A stretch of 16,689 bases of DNA, from NCBI GenBank assembly GCA_964640955.1, contig CAZXJI010000037.1, positions 1 to 16,689 on the forward strand. Reading direction: 5' to 3'. Both the position numbers and the translations under genes were made by a program. This stretch comes from CAXXOK01 sp964640955 (lineage in GTDB: Bacteria; Bacillota; Clostridia; Christensenellales; Aristaeellaceae). Numbering within the stretch: position 1 is the first letter of the stretch; every line of letters begins with the position of its first letter. Below the pieces are notes generated by a model, which was not told where the DNA came from, searched no databases, and was given only the letters and a program-made list of their open reading frames with translations. Below are positions 13,937 to 16,689 of the stretch, piece after piece.

Positions 13937-15007
13937 ATGATTAAACGCACGGCATGCCTGATTGCCCGCGGAACGGATCCATACCGCAATCTCGCCATCG
14001 AGAAGCACCTGATGGATACGCTCCCGGAGGAGACCGCCCTTCTCTACCTGTGGCAGAACAACCGCACCATCGTCGTGGGCCGCAACCAGAACCCCTGGTA
14101 CGAATGCAAGGTGGAAGCCTTCCGCGAGTCCGGTGGCAAGCTGGCGCGGCGTTTGAGCGGCGGCGGAGCGGTCTATCACGACATGGGCAACCTCAATTTC
14201 ACCTTCATCCTGCCCAAGGGCGAATTTGACGTGCCCCGGCAGCTTTCTGTCGTCAGTCTGGCCATTTCCTCCTTTGGGCTGGAGGCTTACCACAGCGGCC
14301 GCAACGACCTGCTTGTGGACGGGCGCAAGTTCAGCGGCAACGCGTTCCTCAAGTCCGGGGCCAACGCCTACCATCACGGAACCCTGCTGGTGGACACCGA
14401 TATGGACGTCATGAGCAAATACCTGACCGCCAATCGGGAGAAGCTGCAGTATCACGGTGTGCAGAGCATTCCCTCGCGGGTCGTCAACCTCAAGACCCTC
14501 GCGCCGGACATGACGGTGGAGAACCTGCAGGGCGCGCTGTTCGGCGCGTTTGCTTCGGTATACCGTTCCAAGCCCGCCGTTCTGGACGAGCAGATGCTGG
14601 ATCAGCCGACCGTCCGTGCGCTCAGCGAGCAGTTCGCCGATCCGGAATGGCTCTACCCGAAAGCCTTCCCCTACGCCTTCACCATTTCCGAGCGGTTCCC
14701 GTGGGGCAGCCTCACCGTGCGCCTCGCCATCGAGGACGGCATCATCCATAACGTCCGGCTGTTTACCGACGCGATGGAGGCCGGCTGGTTTTCCGTGCTG
14801 GAGCAGACGCTCGACGGCTGTCCCTACCTGATTTCCGCCATCAGCGGACGGCTGCGCCAAAAGATCGAGCAGCTGCGTGACCAGCAGCTGATGCAGATCA
14901 CGGGGGATATTTCCCTGCTGGTCTGCGGGCGCATCCGGGAGATGGACCGCACGGCGGCGCATGATGCGGCCCCCGCCGCGCCCGCCGGCAAACCGAAAAC
15001 CACCTGA
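13937..15007 (+). CDS. lplA: lipoate-protein ligase A
   Basis: A 356-residue enzyme that activates free lipoate with ATP and joins it to the lysine of lipoyl domains such as GcvH. The lipoyl-adenylate site RRLSGGGAVYHDMGNLNF begins at residue 71. The catalytic lysine motif GRKFSGNA is at 129-136 (Lys131), and HHGTLL follows at 146-151. The C-terminal accessory domain is present, so this looks like a full two-domain LplA, and the last 20 residues are a proline/alanine-rich tail. The ATG at 13937 has only a weak purine-rich site (GGCGG) upstream, unlike the strong sites of its neighbours. No better start is apparent. Its place between gcvPB and lpd suggests its main target is GcvH. No lipoate synthesis genes (lipA, lipB, lipM) are in the window. 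Confidence 0.95.
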   Translation: MIKRTACLIARGTDPYRNLAIEKHLMDTLPEETALLYLWQNNRTIVVGRNQNPWYECKVEAFRESGGKLARRLSGGGAVYHDMGNLNFTFILPKGEFDVPRQLSVVSLAISSFGLEAYHSGRNDLLVDGRKFSGNAFLKSGANAYHHGTLLVDTDMDVMSKYLTANREKLQYHGVQSIPSRVVNLKTLAPDMTVENLQGALFGAFASVYRSKPAVLDEQMLDQPTVRALSEQFADPEWLYPKAFPYAFTISERFPWGSLTVRLAIEDGIIHNVRLFTDAMEAGWFSVLEQTLDGCPYLISAISGRLRQKIEQLRDQQLMQITGDISLLVCGRIREMDRTAAHDAAPAAPAGKPKTT

Positions 15008-15013
15008 TTCAAG

Positions 15014-15059
15014 GCCGCTCAGCCCCGGCTCCCCGTGGGAACGAGCGGCTTTCTTTTTT
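15014..15059 (+). terminator. intrinsic terminator between lplA and lpd
   Basis: GCCGCTC (15014-15020) pairs with GAGCGGC (15043-15049), extendable by one G-U and two A-U pairs. A strong tract TTTCTTTTTT follows (15050-15059). It begins 7 bases after the lplA stop and ends 8 bases before the lpd ribosome binding site. This looks like a genuine terminator, yet it leaves no room for a promoter before lpd. Confidence 0.8.
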
Positions 15060-15083
15060 CACTTTGAAGGGAGAAACAACAAC

Positions 15084-16457
15084 ATGTTCGATCTGATCGT
15101 CGTTGGCGGCGGCCCCGGCGGATACGCCGCGGCGGGCTTTGCCGCCAAGAACGGGCTTTCCGTAGCGCTTGCGGAGCGCGACCGCATGGGCGGCACCTGC
15201 CTGCAGCGGGGCTGCATTCCCACCAAGACGTACCTGCACGCGGCGCAGGCCGCGCGTGAGGCGTCCGCCTATGCGCCGCAGGCGCTGACCGCCTTCGACC
15301 GGGGCGCGTTGCTCGCCCGTAAAAACGAACTGGTCGATACGCTGACCGGCGGACTGGACGCCATGCTGAAATCCGCCAGAATCGAGCGCTTCGAGGGTTC
15401 GGCCATACTGACGAACGCCACCGCGCCCTTTATGGTGCAGGTGACCGGCCGCGACGGCGAAAGCCGGACCCTGACCGGTAAAAGCGTGATCCTCGCCACC
15501 GGCGGCGCGCCTGCGCGCCTGCCCGTGCCCGGGTGCGATTCCCCCGCGGTCTGGACGAGTGACGATTTGCTGGGCGCCTCCGGCGCGGAAAGCTTCCAGA
15601 GTCTGCTGGTGGTAGGCGGCGGCGTGATCGGCGTGGAAATGGCGTTCCTCTATGCACAGCTGGGCGTGCAGGTAACGGTGCTGGAGGCGGAGAAGCGTTT
15701 TCTGCCCATGATGGACGTGGAGCTCGGCCGCGGCGCCGAGGCGCTGCTCAAGGGCATCGGCGTAACGGTGCTGCCCGACGCGCGCCTGCAAAGGCTCGCG
15801 CAAACCGATACGGGCTTTGCCGCCGCATACGAGAAGAACGGCGCGGCCGCCGAGGTCGCCGCCGAGCGCGCGCTGCTGGCCACGGGTCGCCGGCCCGTGA
15901 CGGACGGGCTGTTCGGCGAGGGCGTAACGCCCGCCATGAACCGCCGCTTCATCGCCGCGGACGGGCGTTACCGCACCAGCCTCCCGGGCGTGTATGCCGT
16001 CGGCGATGTAAACGGCCACACTCAGCTCGCCCACGCCGCCTATGCGCAGGGCATCGCCGCCGTATGCGACATTCTCGGCGTTCCTTCCCCCGTCGATCCC
16101 ACCCTGATCCCCTCCTGCGTGTACACCGCGCCGGAGATCGCCTCCGTGGGCCTTACGCAGGAGGAGGCCAGGGCGCAGGGGCTGGACGTGGTCACCGGCA
16201 AGGCCGTAACCACCCAAAACGCGCGCACCCTGATGGAAGGGCTGGGGCGCGGCTTTATCAAGCTGGTCTTCGACAGGCAGACCCGCGCGCTGGTAGGCGC
16301 GCAGCTGCTTTGCGGCCGCGCCACCGAGATGGTCGGCGAGTTGGCCGTCGCCATTGAGAACCGGCTGACCGCCGCGCAGCTTTTGCGTACGGTGCGGCCC
16401 CACCCGACGTTTGAGGAATCAATCAGCGACGCCATAAGGGGCGCGAGGTTCGAATAA
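15084..16457 (+). CDS. lpd: dihydrolipoyl dehydrogenase (L protein)
   Basis: A 457-residue FAD flavoenzyme that reoxidises the dihydrolipoyl arm of GcvH and passes electrons to NAD+. FAD-binding GGGPGG is at residues 8-13. The redox disulfide is Cys39/Cys44 in GGTCLQRGC. The NAD-binding GGGVIG is at 178-183 with an acidic Glu201 at the end of the next strand, favouring NAD over NADP. The active-site base is His440 with Glu445 in HPTFEE near the C-terminus. There is no N-terminal lipoyl domain. I chose the ATG at 15084, which follows AAGGGAG by 10 bases. The upstream in-frame sequence overlaps lplA and the terminator. Position at the end of the glycine cleavage operon argues that it serves that system, though the same enzyme type also serves 2-oxoacid dehydrogenases. 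Confidence 0.96.
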   Translation: MFDLIVVGGGPGGYAAAGFAAKNGLSVALAERDRMGGTCLQRGCIPTKTYLHAAQAAREASAYAPQALTAFDRGALLARKNELVDTLTGGLDAMLKSARIERFEGSAILTNATAPFMVQVTGRDGESRTLTGKSVILATGGAPARLPVPGCDSPAVWTSDDLLGASGAESFQSLLVVGGGVIGVEMAFLYAQLGVQVTVLEAEKRFLPMMDVELGRGAEALLKGIGVTVLPDARLQRLAQTDTGFAAAYEKNGAAAEVAAERALLATGRRPVTDGLFGEGVTPAMNRRFIAADGRYRTSLPGVYAVGDVNGHTQLAHAAYAQGIAAVCDILGVPSPVDPTLIPSCVYTAPEIASVGLTQEEARAQGLDVVTGKAVTTQNARTLMEGLGRGFIKLVFDRQTRALVGAQLLCGRATEMVGELAVAIENRLTAAQLLRTVRPHPTFEESISDAIRGARFE

Positions 16458-16479
16458 TCGGGCGGTGACCGCCGATTTT
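16458..16479 (+). terminator. terminator after lpd
   Basis: GGCGG (16461-16465) and CCGCC (16469-16473) form a tight hairpin around TGA. The stem is extended by two pairs past a bulged G, and TTTT follows at 16476-16479. It starts directly after the lpd stop codon and likely ends the glycine cleavage transcript. The short U-tract makes the strength uncertain. Confidence 0.65.
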
Positions 16480-16689
16480 CGAAGGCAGGCTAACGCGCCT
16501 GGGAGAAGGGGATTTCGCACCTGCGGGTGCGACCACAGGGCTTTCCGCTCGCCCTTTGGGAACCTTCGGGTCGCCTGATTAGACGGCGGGCTAAGCACGA
16601 GGGATCGCGCTTGAAGCACAGGATAGTCGTCCGTCCGCACTGCGTCTGTCCGCCCGCCCTGCGGGCGTGCGTACGCGCAGTACGGCCGC
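16480..16689. other. hairpin-rich non-coding right end, possible intergenic repeat
   Basis: I find no convincing gene in these 210 bases. Three hairpins stand out: TCGCACC/GGTGCGA (16515-16532, 4-base loop), AGGGC/GCCCT (about 16537-16555) and CGCCCGC/GCGGGCG (16651-16667, 3-base loop). The last is followed at once by the palindrome GCGTACGC (16669-16676). No U-tracts follow. The density of structure fits a dispersed intergenic repeat or the start of an untranslated region, but the window ends here. Confidence 0.4.

Noticed and set aside
16419..16640. A 73-codon minus-strand open frame at the right end
   Set aside because: It overlaps the end of lpd, contains the hairpins read through as protein and has no ribosome binding site. 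It looks like translated intergenic repeat.
1..16689. CRISPR arrays, transposases, integrases, toxin-antitoxin or phage genes
   Set aside because: I looked for regularly spaced repeats and for the characteristic protein motifs on both strands and saw none. The tRNA genes at the left edge show no adjacent integrase or attachment-site duplication.

Overview
The window is about 16.7 kb of GC-rich bacterial chromosome with ordinary, densely packed housekeeping genes. Several features suggest a high-GC member of the Firmicutes (Clostridia-like): glycine decarboxylase split into gcvPA and gcvPB, a tandem glycine riboswitch with an intrinsic terminator, strong AGGAGG-type ribosome binding sites, near-consensus sigma-A promoters, CCA encoded in the tRNA genes, and a YtrB-like ABC ATPase. 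The lineage is inferred from gene content and is not proven. I see no prophage, insertion sequence, CRISPR array or defence island.

Left part, all on the minus strand. Two serine tRNA genes (anticodons GCU and UGA) lie at 1-210 behind one strong promoter. A three-gene unit follows (3031 down to 393): a YtrB-like ABC ATPase, a six-helix membrane protein that is probably its permease, and an alpha/beta hydrolase. Next is an aminoacyl-tRNA synthetase cluster transcribed glnS-gltX-leuS (8913 down to 3185). It has its own promoter at 8969-8997 and ends at a 14-bp hairpin at 3116-3156.

Right part, all on the plus strand. The 512-bp divergent region 8914-9425 carries back-to-back promoters and a tandem glycine riboswitch. 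The riboswitch's second aptamer overlaps the left arm of a terminator hairpin. It controls gcvT-gcvH-gcvPA-gcvPB-lplA-lpd, which together encode all four proteins of the glycine cleavage system (T, H, P as two subunits, L) plus lipoate-protein ligase, which can load lipoate onto GcvH. Glycine should bind the riboswitch, prevent termination and switch on the genes that degrade it to CO2, ammonia and methylene-tetrahydrofolate. A strong terminator sits between lplA and lpd, so lpd is probably made at a lower or separately set level.

The last 210 bases hold no convincing gene, only several GC-rich hairpins, and may be an intergenic repeat cut by the window edge. I did not find a previously undescribed system. 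The points most worth checking are the riboswitch switching geometry, the terminator in front of lpd, the tandem palindromes before lplA, the low-GC patch inside gcvPB, and the hairpin-rich right end.
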